DNA of 64,000 nucleotides from Gnetum montanum (Eukaryota > Streptophyta > Gnetopsida > Gnetales > Gnetaceae), in the NCBI GenBank assembly GCA_015680685.1, contig MNCI01030955.1, forward strand, positions 729,636 through 793,635. Direction: 5' to 3'. Numbering within the stretch: the first letter of the stretch is position 1; each line of letters starts with the position of its first letter. The position numbers and the translations under genes were made by a program. The notes beneath the pieces were generated by a model, which saw nothing but the letters and a program-made list of their open reading frames with translations, was not told where the DNA came from and did not search any database. Of the stretch, positions 35,696 through 45,182 are shown piece by piece.

Positions 35696-36267
35696 CCTAT
35701 TGTGGCTTCAAAAGGGATGTAGGTTTTGGTCTAGACTAAGGATGGATCCTACCAAGTCATTTAATCACAAACTCCACAAGGGACTTCATGTGACTATAAT
35801 TAGGAATTCCATTTCATTCTCTTCTGATCCATCTATACTTTTCATGCCTCACCTCACTATCGGTTTCATGTTTTAATTCAATGTTTTGGTTTGATGTGTT
35901 GGGATTCTCAGTCAGTTACTTTTGGGTTTTTGTACTTAACCTTCTATAACCATTAATCATCCATGGTGTCCATGAGCTCCTTGGTTTGAAGTTATGCAAG
36001 GGCATAAAAGGCCTATGCCTGCTTTTGGGAGCACCCACTTGCATATCTTTTGGTTTGGTTAAGTTAAGTTCTTTAACCTTAGACATTTTTACAATTGAAT
36101 TATTGTTATTTATTTACCCCATAAATGCCATCCAATTGTGTGCACCTTCACAACTATTTTTAGTGAATTCTTTCCTTTTATTGTTGTGAATTTCGATACC
36201 CTCTTTTCAGTATTCCTTGTATTAAGCTTTTTTTGAATTTTATGGATCACTTCTCTTACTTAACCTC
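35696..36267 (+). other. Element C 3' non-coding region, left part
   Basis: Non-coding. It holds the motif shared with B and D at 35998-36040. Element D is inserted at its end; it continues at 44684-45182. Confidence 0.7.
36263..36267. other. Target-site duplication of element D, left copy (ACCTC)
   Basis: ACCTC here and again at 44684-44688 directly after the 3' LTR of element D. Confidence 0.93.
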
Positions 36268-37102
36268 TGATGAGTCACCATTTAGTGCATCGCGATATCG
36301 CATACGCAATATCGCAGCCTCACTGCAATATCGTGTACGCGATATCATAACCTGTCTCCTCATCTATAAATAAGAGGTAGATAGTGGAGTTAGTCATTAG
36401 TTTTTAGAGTCAGTTTTAGTTTAAGTGTTACAGTTTAGTTCTTTTTTTTATCTGAACCCTTTTCCTCCAAGTGTATGCCCACAGTGTGGTGAATGTAATT
36501 GTACGACATCCTTTATTCGAGTGTGATGTACTTGGACACGCACATGACCAAAAATAAAGATCAAGATTACTTCATCATTGCAGCATTCACTTAGTTTAAT
36601 CATTTAATTAATTGTTATTTACTACTTTCTTAGTTAATATCTCTCACCCTTAAACTCCTATTAAACGTGGAATGAGTACAACTTGATTACGAGCATTTAA
36701 GTGTGACTACTTAGTAACCTAGTAGTGTACCTAGGATCTACGCTTGGTAATCCTAGTGGTAGTCGTGCACGAAGTCCAAGATGTGTATGGATAATCAAGG
36801 AACAGATGCTCATCGCACTTAGGCAAGCTAGATTCCTTCTCACCCTTTCTCTCTTAGCTTAGTTAATATTACCTTCCATTGCCTTCAGGAGTAGCATTAG
36901 GTTAGAAACACATCATACACCTCACTCTGGACTAAACCATATGTGACAAAGCTAATACTAGTCTAGGTGGGAAAATAGTGAACTACGACTTAAGGCTAAC
37001 TGTTTAGATGCCACAACTAGTCCATTTGCAGAGTTTGACCGGATCGAGTGTGTAATGCTTGTATTCGTATGGTTGAGTGTAGGGGTACCTTGCCACTCAT
37101 CA
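36268..37102 (+). repeat. Element D 5' LTR
   Basis: 835 bases, TGATGAGTCACC...CTCATCA. Palindromic array 36290-36348, TATAAATA 36365-36372, AATAAA 36553-36558. The 3' LTR is 32 bases shorter, all within the array. Confidence 0.95.
36290..36348 (+). promoter_or_regulatory. Palindromic GATATC array, element D 5' LTR
   Basis: Four cores (CGCGATATCGC, GCAATATCGC, GCAATATCGTG, CGCGATATCA), about 16 bases before the TATA box. The 3' LTR keeps only two. Confidence 0.7.
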
Positions 37103-37103
37103 T

Positions 37104-37121
37104 TGGTACCATTGTTGGGGA
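37104..37121 (+). promoter_or_regulatory. Element D primer-binding site (tRNA-Asp type)
   Basis: TGGTACCATTGTTGGGGA matches the tRNA-Asp complement at 13 of 18 positions; all five mismatches are C-to-T or G-to-A. Confidence 0.82.
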
Positions 37122-37248
37122 TGGTGCTAGTTATCTAATTAGTTATATCATACAAGGTCGCTGTAGAGGACTTAACGATATATCTTTTATGAAACAAAAA
37201 TCATAATTATAAAAAGTCACATATAAATTCACACACAATTTCACAACC

Positions 37249-39234
37249 ATGCCTCTCCTACAAGACTATAATAATGCCACATCTAGTGAGGAAGTTCATT
37301 GGAGAACCAACAAACTATATGAAAATGAAGATTGGAGTATGAAACCCGAGGTGGGGGTTTCTTATAAACATAAACAAAAGCAACGTCATCCCAATGCATG
37401 AAAGCATAACTTACCCGATGACGATGAACCCCTACTGGCCACTGCAAGCTTAACACAAATACAAGAGGCTATTCGAATCTCATGTAGGCATCGTAAAGAG
37501 AGCCATCTACCCAGGCTCGATTTAAACAACTTCCCTAATTTCTCAGGAGGCTATGACTTAGATCCGCATCAACATTTACAAGTCTTCTATGATGCCTGTA
37601 CATGGAACAACATTGATAATGGTTGGTAAAAACTCAAGCTCTTCCCTATGACACTCATTGGCCAAGCAAAAGTATGGTATAGATTGTTAAGATCAAATTC
37701 AATACAATGTTGGCCAAAAATGGTAGAACTCTTCAATGAAAGATATCAAACCTACGTAAGAGTGTCAACCTTGAGGAAATAAATCCAAGAGTGGAAAAAA
37801 GCACAACATGAACCCTTGGACATGGCCTTAGAAAGATATTATGCACTGTTAAACAACTGTCCAGGACATGGGTTCTCCGAGGAAAGGCTAATGTACCATA
37901 TTATTGATGGGCTACGTAATGAGACTAGAGAGACCCTAGGGATGTATGCCCAAGGACAACTATACGAATTATGAACCCATCAAGTCCAAGAGCTCATTAA
38001 ACAGGTAGCAAAAGAAGAAGGAAAAATGGCTAGATGGGAGAGTGTTGAAAAACATCAACGGGACCAAAGTCTCAATTTAACAAAGGTCCATGATCATAAA
38101 AAGGAGAAATCAACCAATCTCAAGGTGAAAGAACCATCTTTGCAAGTACAACAATCGTTAGAAGAAGTTGAGGAAAAGATCAATAAGATGTTGAAATGGA
38201 CGTATAAAAAGTGTGGAGAATATATCGATATCATTGGAGATAGAGTTTTGACAAACTAAGAAGAAGGACAAAGTATCGGTAGACAATTGGAAAGAAGGGA
38301 TAAGGAAAATAAGAGCTCAACTACCAATCATACATATGAATGCAACATTTGCCTGTACGATCACCCCAAGGGCCAATGCTCGATCTTGTTACATTTATAT
38401 GAGCATTGGGAAAACACATTACACCCAGAGTTTGTACAGAGATACTGTGTTTGATCACAATGGCAACAATCCCAGTCATGGGGGAAGCCACCCCTAAACT
38501 AGAGACACCCTTCATACCAGCCGAACCCAAATGCTTATCTAGTCCAATACCCTGTTTCTCCAACTAGGCAAACATACTCTATCTCACCGCATTATCATTC
38601 TTCTCAATACTATCAGCCCATGCCTTAAACACAACCATCACCTTATGCATCCTACACTTCTCCTCAGTTTCAACATTCTCATCGTTTCCCTCCTTCTGCA
38701 TTGCCACCAATTGTTCCTAAAGTGTTTGCACCACAGCAACAACCCATGAACGTTACTTGTGCTGCTACTACCAATAGTAGTGAGAGACCTCAGCAACATC
38801 AAAAGAATCCCTTCTTTAAACATGATCGTAAGAAGGGACAACACAATTCCAAGGCCATTGCATCCTCCAACTCAGCACAAGTCCAACCTTGTGGTGCATC
38901 CTTACCTTTGAACCCAATGCCTCATGTTACTTCATTAGGGCCACCAATCAACACTCCAACAACCATACGACCCAATGGACACAGCCATGGGAGGCAACGT
39001 CCTGATCCTTGCATACCATCTAACGGTCCCAATTATCATAGTGGGTCAACTTTTTACCCAAGAACCACATCTTATAAATTTCCCCACTATGTTTACTATA
39101 ATCAAGTGTGTGAACCCCAATGGGGTAAGTATGAGCAAGTTCCAATATTTCCAACATGCAAGGATCCTCATCTTCCATTTATTAATCCTTGCCATCCTCA
39201 ACCGTTTAATTATGGGGGATATCCCCCATTCTAG
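37249..39234 (+). pseudogene. gag: Element D gag
   Basis: A single register from ATG 37249 to TAG 39232, interrupted by about eight stops but no frameshift. It opens MPLLQDYNNATSSEEVHW, close to element B (MALLQDHGNATLSKEIHW), then lacks about 175 bases of B's N-terminal linker. The capsid part reads LPRLDLNNFPNFSGGYDLDP, LIGQAKVWYRLL and ERLMYHIIDGL; the knuckle CNICLYDHPKGQC is at 38341-38379. The Pro/Gln-rich tail ends NYGGYPPF. A coiled, charged insert (LEEVEEKINKMLK, near 38160) is absent from B. The TGA after YEL near 37971 is at the same codon as in B. It would form particles if repaired, but depends on pol from elsewhere. Confidence 0.9.
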
Positions 39235-40370
39235 TAACAAGCAGGATTAATAGTCACTTTTTATCTTCTTTAATTTTACAACTTTTTGTTTTCCAATTTT
39301 TCATTTTTCAAATTTCTTGCTTTATCTTTTTAGTTTTTCATAAGTAATCTCATCTACAAATAAAACACTCATGTGGCTCATTGGTTGAGGTGTGTTCTAT
39401 GTTATCAAGTCTCGAGTGATCAATTATTTGGATAGTGAGCCCATTACACCCACTCATCCATTCTACAAATAAGAGGTTCTGTTCGAGGGTACAATGATAT
39501 TCTTAACANCCAATGCTATTCTAGGGGGTCCCACTGGAAAGACATGCACCCATGCCTGAAGGTTGGTGGCTTCTTTGGATTCAGTAAAGAAAAAAAAACA
39601 AATGAAAAGAAAAGTGCCACAAAACAAAAATCACTCCTCCCTTGAATAAAATGCTAATTGATCATACGCCTTGTTGTTATGGTACTCTCATAGTTTCTCA
39701 TCATGGGATGAAACAATGTGATGTCACTGATTAGAGGAATGAACTTGGTCCTGATCTTGGAACGATGGGTTAATGACATGCTAATCATGCTTTACACACA
39801 GGGTTCATTATGCCCTGGGTTAGTTACCTCATGTCCCAATCTCTACAATCCCTTTCTATAGTTCATCTCATCTCACTGTTCGTGTAATTGTAGCTTGTGT
39901 CATGTGTAACATCGAATTATTACGTCATTCCGATGATATTTACATGTGTGTTTTGTGGAAGCAATGTGGATTACATTTAACCCTTCTAGTGCCCACGGAC
40001 ACTTTTAAGTGTAGTTACAAAAGGGCATTATAGGTTGAAACCTGCTTTAGGGAGGACCCACTTGTGTAATCTTTTGTAATCTTCACTTATGACCCAGCTC
40101 ACACACACCATTTATTACCCTTAGCCTATTTTTCATAACATTCTTTCCCTATTATTATTATCCCTCTGAATCAATGTTCCTATGTACCATCACATAGCCT
40201 TTTTCTCTACCACCCAAGGTCCTTATTGATAAAACCCACAAATCATTATTCATGCCTTCCAAACCATCTAATTACCCTAGAACCCTTCAACATGTGTCAC
40301 ATGTCCTAATTTCCATTTTTAATTCCAAGAAAAACCTTCAAAATTCAGTATTTTCCCTCAGGCCTAAACA
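39235..40370 (+). other. Element D central non-coding region
   Basis: Lies between gag and the internal promoter-like block. It contains a SINE-like insert (39372-39540), a single N at 39509, an A-rich tract near 39590-39630 and the conserved motif at 40021-40063. No coding frame. Confidence 0.65.
39372..39540 (+). mobile_element. Possible tRNA-derived SINE inside element D
   Basis: The A-box-like word GTGGCTCATTGGTTGAGG (39373-39390) fits the plant SINE head well. A weaker B-box-like 'agtctcgagtg' follows at about 39408-39418. A single N at 39509 shows an assembly join in or beside it. No target duplication was found; the right end is arbitrary. Confidence 0.35.
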
Positions 40371-40380
40371 TCAATAGGCC

Positions 40381-40424
40381 GTGATATCGCGTACGCGATA
40401 TCGCGTCCCATGAACTTATAAATA
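40381..40424 (+). promoter_or_regulatory. Internal promoter-like block of element D (palindrome plus TATA)
   Basis: A near-perfect dyad (GTGATATCGC-GTAC-GCGATATCGC) at 40381-40404 is followed 12 bases later by TATAAATA at 40417-40424. This is the architecture of the B and D LTR promoters, but here it is inside the element, about 490 bases upstream of the second frame. Sequence beyond the TATA is not LTR-like. A promoter for the second frame is my inference. Confidence 0.6.
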
Positions 40425-40912
40425 GGCAACCCCCCTCCCCCTTGCAACACTTAGGATCATTTTTCACAATTCACGCAAGGGAGTTTTTATAATTTTTTCT
40501 CTACGACTTGCGAGTGTGACACCCTTGCTTTTCTACCTATATCTCGCTTGCTGGTACTTCTATTTTAATTCCATCTGAACCTGCTTGAACCCGGAGTGTT
40601 CAACTTAGTCGTGGAGGAGGGACACCTGCCGAATAATGCCTAAATTTTTTGGAATTTATCATTGCCCAAAGGACATTATCTAGGATAATTAGCTATAACA
40701 TTTAGAATAATTATGCCAAAAAAAACCATTTAATCCCTTTAGGTACACCGGAAAATTAAAATTGGAAACCACCTAAGTAAATGGACTCATTATTACAATA
40801 TTTCGGGAAATATCACACAGAGATAAAACAAATTAATTAATTGAGGCAAGTAGTAAGGTATAACTTAACTTCAAAAACAACCTTACTAACGCTTGACCCC
40901 GTGTGATTGTAG
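40425..40912 (+). other. Presumed leader of the element D second frame
   Basis: Non-coding. A PPT-like 'cttagtcgtggaggaggg' lies at 40598-40615 and an acceptor-like 'gtgtgattgtag' immediately before the ATG at 40913. Elements B (21768, 21990) and C (near 44820) have comparable words at matching places, so a spliced transcript is possible. Confidence 0.45.
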
Positions 40913-43699
40913 ATGGCCCCGAAACGTGGACAACAGAAAGGTCCTGCTCAATGTGGAAGTAAATGACCTAGGAGAGGTGAAGGAAAAGTCCCTGCCAAAC
41001 AACATGTAGAATAGAAGGAACAATTGTTTAGTATTCATCAAGAGGATCCTCCTACCGTACAGTCTGGGTAGGTAGAAGGAGGAGCTACTGCAGTGCCTGA
41101 ACAAGGACAACATCTCACGTTGGCCCAAGATTGTGTTCAGGCCATCCAAGAAAAGTCCACATTAGCTACAGTGATAGTGGAATTAAACTTTGAATCTTTT
41201 GTAGAGTTCGCTCCTGAGGCTATTAGGGATCACCTCAAAGGATCTCCCTTATGGCCTACCATCTCCGAAAGCGGTGCCTAGTACCTAGGGGAGACATACC
41301 AATTTTGGCATAATAGAGAACAAGGCACCACCATGAATATTTGTGGTTTGATAGTCGATTTCTTTGCGCAAACCATTTCGAAAGTATTAAATCTTCTAAA
41401 TATAGGGCCCAAGGTTGCTTAGTTATCCACCCGTTCAAACCTCAATGTGCGACGAGATTGGTTGGAAAGGGCGTATGGCAGAGATAAGACATTTGGTGAG
41501 TTGATGACGGAAGAGAGGATCTATTTCAAAATTGGAACTTATCACCTCTTCCCCATGAAGGGCTTAAAAGGAATTTCAACTTATGCGGTAAGAGGATGTG
41601 TAGTGCTGATGGGAAAGGTTAATGCTAACCTACCCCATCTATACTTAACGGAGATCTTGAGGTGGTTTGAGGAACAGAAGACAAGGAAGATGGCATTACC
41701 CTTCTCTTATCTTATCAAAAAGCTTTACCGACATGCTAGTATTTGGGGATACACTAACGATGTTCTCCAAAAAGCCCAAAATGCTTCATATGCAAAACTA
41801 TTAAAGCCACCAACCACAACGAAAATCACTAGTGAGACGTTGGGGCCAGAAGAAGAAGAAGAATAGACGGCTGGATCAACTACAACTCAACTTGCAAGAC
41901 CTAGCCAACCTCTAAGTACAAGACCCAGCCAACAACAGGAAGCAGGCCCTAGCACAGGCTAGGATCAACCACCGTCACCGCAAGATTACAGACTGTCGAT
42001 GAGCCATCTCAGGGCCATTGCTGAGATGGTCAGTTGGGTAAGTCATGATGATGCAAATCTCTTCCGCATCATTGATGATGCTATATAGCCCACAGTTTCT
42101 TTGGATTGCACAAGGGGTGAAGCGTCTATTCATATAGGAAGGGAAAGTACTTGGTCACAATAGATCTCAGGAAATGTGGCATCTTTCCAAGTGTAATTAG
42201 AAACTGGTGAAGGGGCCACTGTGATGGTCATGCAATACCAGGATGTTGCGGGAGCTGTAGAAGTGGTTACAGACCACATCAAAGAATCGTTCAATGTACC
42301 TGTTGTGCCACTGACAGATCTCACAGGAGCACGGGATGCTCAAACTTTGGCCAGAACCTCAATGACTCCTGCGGAACATGAGGATGCACTTGATCGATTG
42401 CTACAAACAAGACAAGTAATGATGTCCCTATTTGACATCCCTCAAGATGTTACGGAAATTTAGTCAGACCTCATTTCCACAAAGGGGAAGCTAGTCTTAA
42501 CAGAAGTGAGGACTGAACATGCTGAAGTGAAGGTGCAGAAATTGCAAGAACAACTCATGGCCCTACAAGTAGCACAGTGGGACCCTTTGCAATTTGTTCC
42601 CGCAGACCAATTGGATAGCTTCAGAACTGAGCAACTAACCAAGCTACTAACGGAGAATAAGAAGGTGCCTGAAGAAAAAGAGAAGGCTGTTTGGGATGCC
42701 TCTACAGCACAGGTGCAAACTCATGCGCATCTCAAAGCACTCAACGCCTTACAGGAGGAAAATAAACAGCTTGTTGCCGACAACCTTCGGTTGACCTTTG
42801 TGGAAAAGCAAAAGAATGTTCTTGAAGAACATTTCCATTAGTTGCCAGAACAATTCATCCAGGTCAACCAAGACATAAGTCGTTTAGCTAGGGAGAACCA
42901 AACCCTCTCAATGGAGGAGGTACACGTAATCCATCAAAAGATAGCTATTGAAATAAGCACGTGGCAAAATGAGGCTAAACAACATGAAAAGCTAAAGGAG
43001 CACTTCCGAGGCTAGATGGGAATGTACAAATAGATCCTTGAGAAGGAGATCCATATGGCCAAGGCCCACATCAACGCTATCAGCGCTCAACACACTGACT
43101 GGCGGGCCATATTGGACACATATGCCTTTGCCCACCAAGAGGAAGTTAAGAACTGGGACCTGTAGATTCAGGATCTAACAAAATACATGAAGTTGGCAAA
43201 CCTGCAGTATGCCAACCTTGCCATGTTAATAGCAGGGCACCCGAGAACAGAGCTCGAGCAACAGGTAGCTACCACCTATGTTAGATACGAAGCAAAATTT
43301 GCAGAACATAAGAAGTTATTGGAAACATTAGAGATCACAAATTCTGAACTTGAGGTGGTGAAAGCAAGCTACCAAGGATAAAAAGGTGTCACAACAGATT
43401 TGGCTTGATGGCTCGTGGATTTCCAAGAATACAAAGATAAAGCCAGAGCCTACAAAGAGGAACAACAGGTGTTTGCAGCTTGGTATGCCAAGGTCAATCA
43501 AATGTTTTCGCAACTACCCTGCCCATGGGAGGTGCCAACTCCATCAAACATTGAAACATTAGCATGGATGACACAGGATCCCCAGATCGAAGAGGAGAAA
43601 CTCCAGGCCATCCTTCAATGCCATCAAGCCCCAAGACTTGGATCACAAGACAAGGGGAAAGCACCTATGGAGGAGCCATCGCCACTAGGAACTACATGA
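40913..43699 (+). pseudogene. Element D second frame: long coiled-coil protein, transposon-type domain
   Basis: A single register of about 929 codons, broken by some 17 stops but no frameshift. It begins MAPKRGQQKGPAQ. The N-terminal third contains FESFVEFAPEAIRDHLKG, WLERAYGRDKTFGEL, YHLFPMKGLKGISTYAVRG and LPFSYLIKKLYRHASIWGY. These loosely resemble the plant transposon-associated domain found in ORFs of Athila and Tat elements, sometimes annotated envelope-like. The C-terminal half is rich in heptad-like helices (VQKLQEQLMALQ, LTKLLTENKKV, LQEENKQLVADNLRL). No signal peptide or membrane segment is visible, so a true envelope role is unlikely. Thirteen of the stops are TAG. The family is not firmly identified. 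Confidence 0.65.
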
Positions 43700-43880
43700 G
43701 TTCCACCAATTTTGTAGTTGTAGCACATTTCTTGTGTTGTGTCTCTATTTTGTTTTGATTCCACACTGTGGCATAAACCCATTTTCACCATCCAATAATT
43801 ATGTACCTATCCATTGTGTAATCAATGGAGCTTGTTTTCACTGTAACTCGAGGATGAGTTTTCATTCAGTCGTGGGGGTA
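43700..43880 (+). promoter_or_regulatory. Element D 3' end and polypurine tract
   Basis: A short non-coding tail ending in 'ctcgaggatgagttttcatt' and CAGTCGTGGGGGTA directly before the 3' LTR. The block is nearly identical in elements B and C. Confidence 0.8.
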
Positions 43881-44683
43881 TGATGAGTCGCCATTTAGTG
43901 CATCGTGATATCGTGTACGCGATATCGTAGCCTGCCTCCTCATCTATAAATAAGAGGTAGATAGTGGAGTTAGTCATTAGTTTTTAGAGTCAGTTTTAGT
44001 TTAAGTGTTAAAGTTTAGTTATTGTTTTTTCTCTCAACCCTTTTCCTCCCAGTGTATGCCCATAGTGTGGTGAATGTAATTGTATAGCATCCTTTATTCG
44101 AGTGTGATGTACTTGGACACGCACATGACCGACAATAAAGATCAAGATTACTTCATCATTGTAGGATTCACTTAGTTTAATCATTTAATTAATTGTTATT
44201 TACTCCTTTCTTAGTTAATATCTCTCACCCTTAAACTCCTATTAAATGCGGAATAAGTACGACTTGATTACAAGCATTTAAGTGTGACTACTTGGTAACC
44301 TAGTAGCGTACCTAGGATCTGTGCTTGGTAATCCCAATGGTAGTCGTGCATGAAGTTCAAGATGTGTACGAATAATCAAGGAACAGATGCTCATTGCACT
44401 TAGGCTAGCTAGATTCTTTCTCATCCTTTCTCTCTTAGCTTAGTTACTCTTACCTTCCATTGCCTTCAGGAGTAGCATTAGGTTAGAAACAATTCATACA
44501 CCTCACTTTGGACTAAACCATACGTGACAAAGCTAATACTAGTCTAGGTGGGAAGACATCGAACTGCAACCTAAGGCTACTTGTCTAGATGCCATAACTA
44601 GTCCGTCTGCAGAGTTCAACCAGATCACACGTGTAACGCTCGTATTCGTATGGTTGAGTGTAGGGGTACCTCGCCACTCATCA
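43881..44683 (+). repeat. Element D 3' LTR
   Basis: 803 bases. The short palindromic array (43903-43929) has two cores, followed by TATAAATA at 43944-43951. Otherwise it matches the 5' LTR at about 95% by eye. Confidence 0.95.
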
Positions 44684-45182
44684 ACCTCTTTGTCATTCTT
44701 CCCACTAACATTATCAAGCAACTAATCTACCACAATTACAACTTAGCTAGATAAAATCACTAACGAGACAAGGTATTCAACCGCTATGTGTTGTACTTTA
44801 TATACTAATTGTTGATTTTGTTGTGATTGCACTGGGGAGCATGAACTTGAAGTGGGATTTTCTTCACCAAGGATGATGTAACAATATCATTCACGTGAGA
44901 TTGTTCATAACTGTTGGATCTCTTCTACCTCGCCCTCATTCTTTTGTTTCCAAGAGGGGTTGGATGTCCATTGGATCCAAGGGTGTTCTTTCTTATTGTC
45001 ATGAACACCCAATTTTGTACACAATTGTAATGATGTATGCTTAGGCACTTCTATATTTGTTTGTTTCCTCTGTGTCACTCTGCATATCAGTCAAACATTC
45101 CATACCTCCTAATATATTTTGTCAGGGACTTATTTCTCTTCTTCTGTACTTGAGGATGAGTTTTCATTTAGTTGTGGGGGTA
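44684..45182 (+). other. Element C 3' non-coding region, right part, with PPT
   Basis: Resumes after element D with ACCTC. It ends 'tgaggatgagttttcattta' then GTTGTGGGGGTA, the PPT of element C, next to the 3' LTR. Confidence 0.75.

Larger units (their letters stand above)
36268..44683 (+). mobile_element. Element D: gag plus second frame, no pol, nested in C
   Basis: 8.4 kb with LTRs of 835 and 803 bases, TGATGAGTC...CTCATCA ends, tRNA-Asp-type PBS, gag (37249-39234), a promoter-like block (40381-40424), a second frame (40913-43699), a PPT and an ACCTC target duplication. No protease, RT or integrase motif is present in any frame, so it is non-autonomous. LTR and gag closely resemble element B. 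D sits in the 3' non-coding part of element C, so it inserted after C. Confidence 0.92.

Noticed and set aside
40913-43699. Host gene using TAG as a sense codon
   Set aside because: It lies between two LTRs of one element, and gag and pol of neighbouring elements show the same stop spectrum, so decay is the simpler explanation.
40913-43699. Retroviral envelope gene of element D
   Set aside because: Position fits, but no signal peptide, membrane segment or furin-like site is visible; the protein is hydrophilic and coiled-coil rich.
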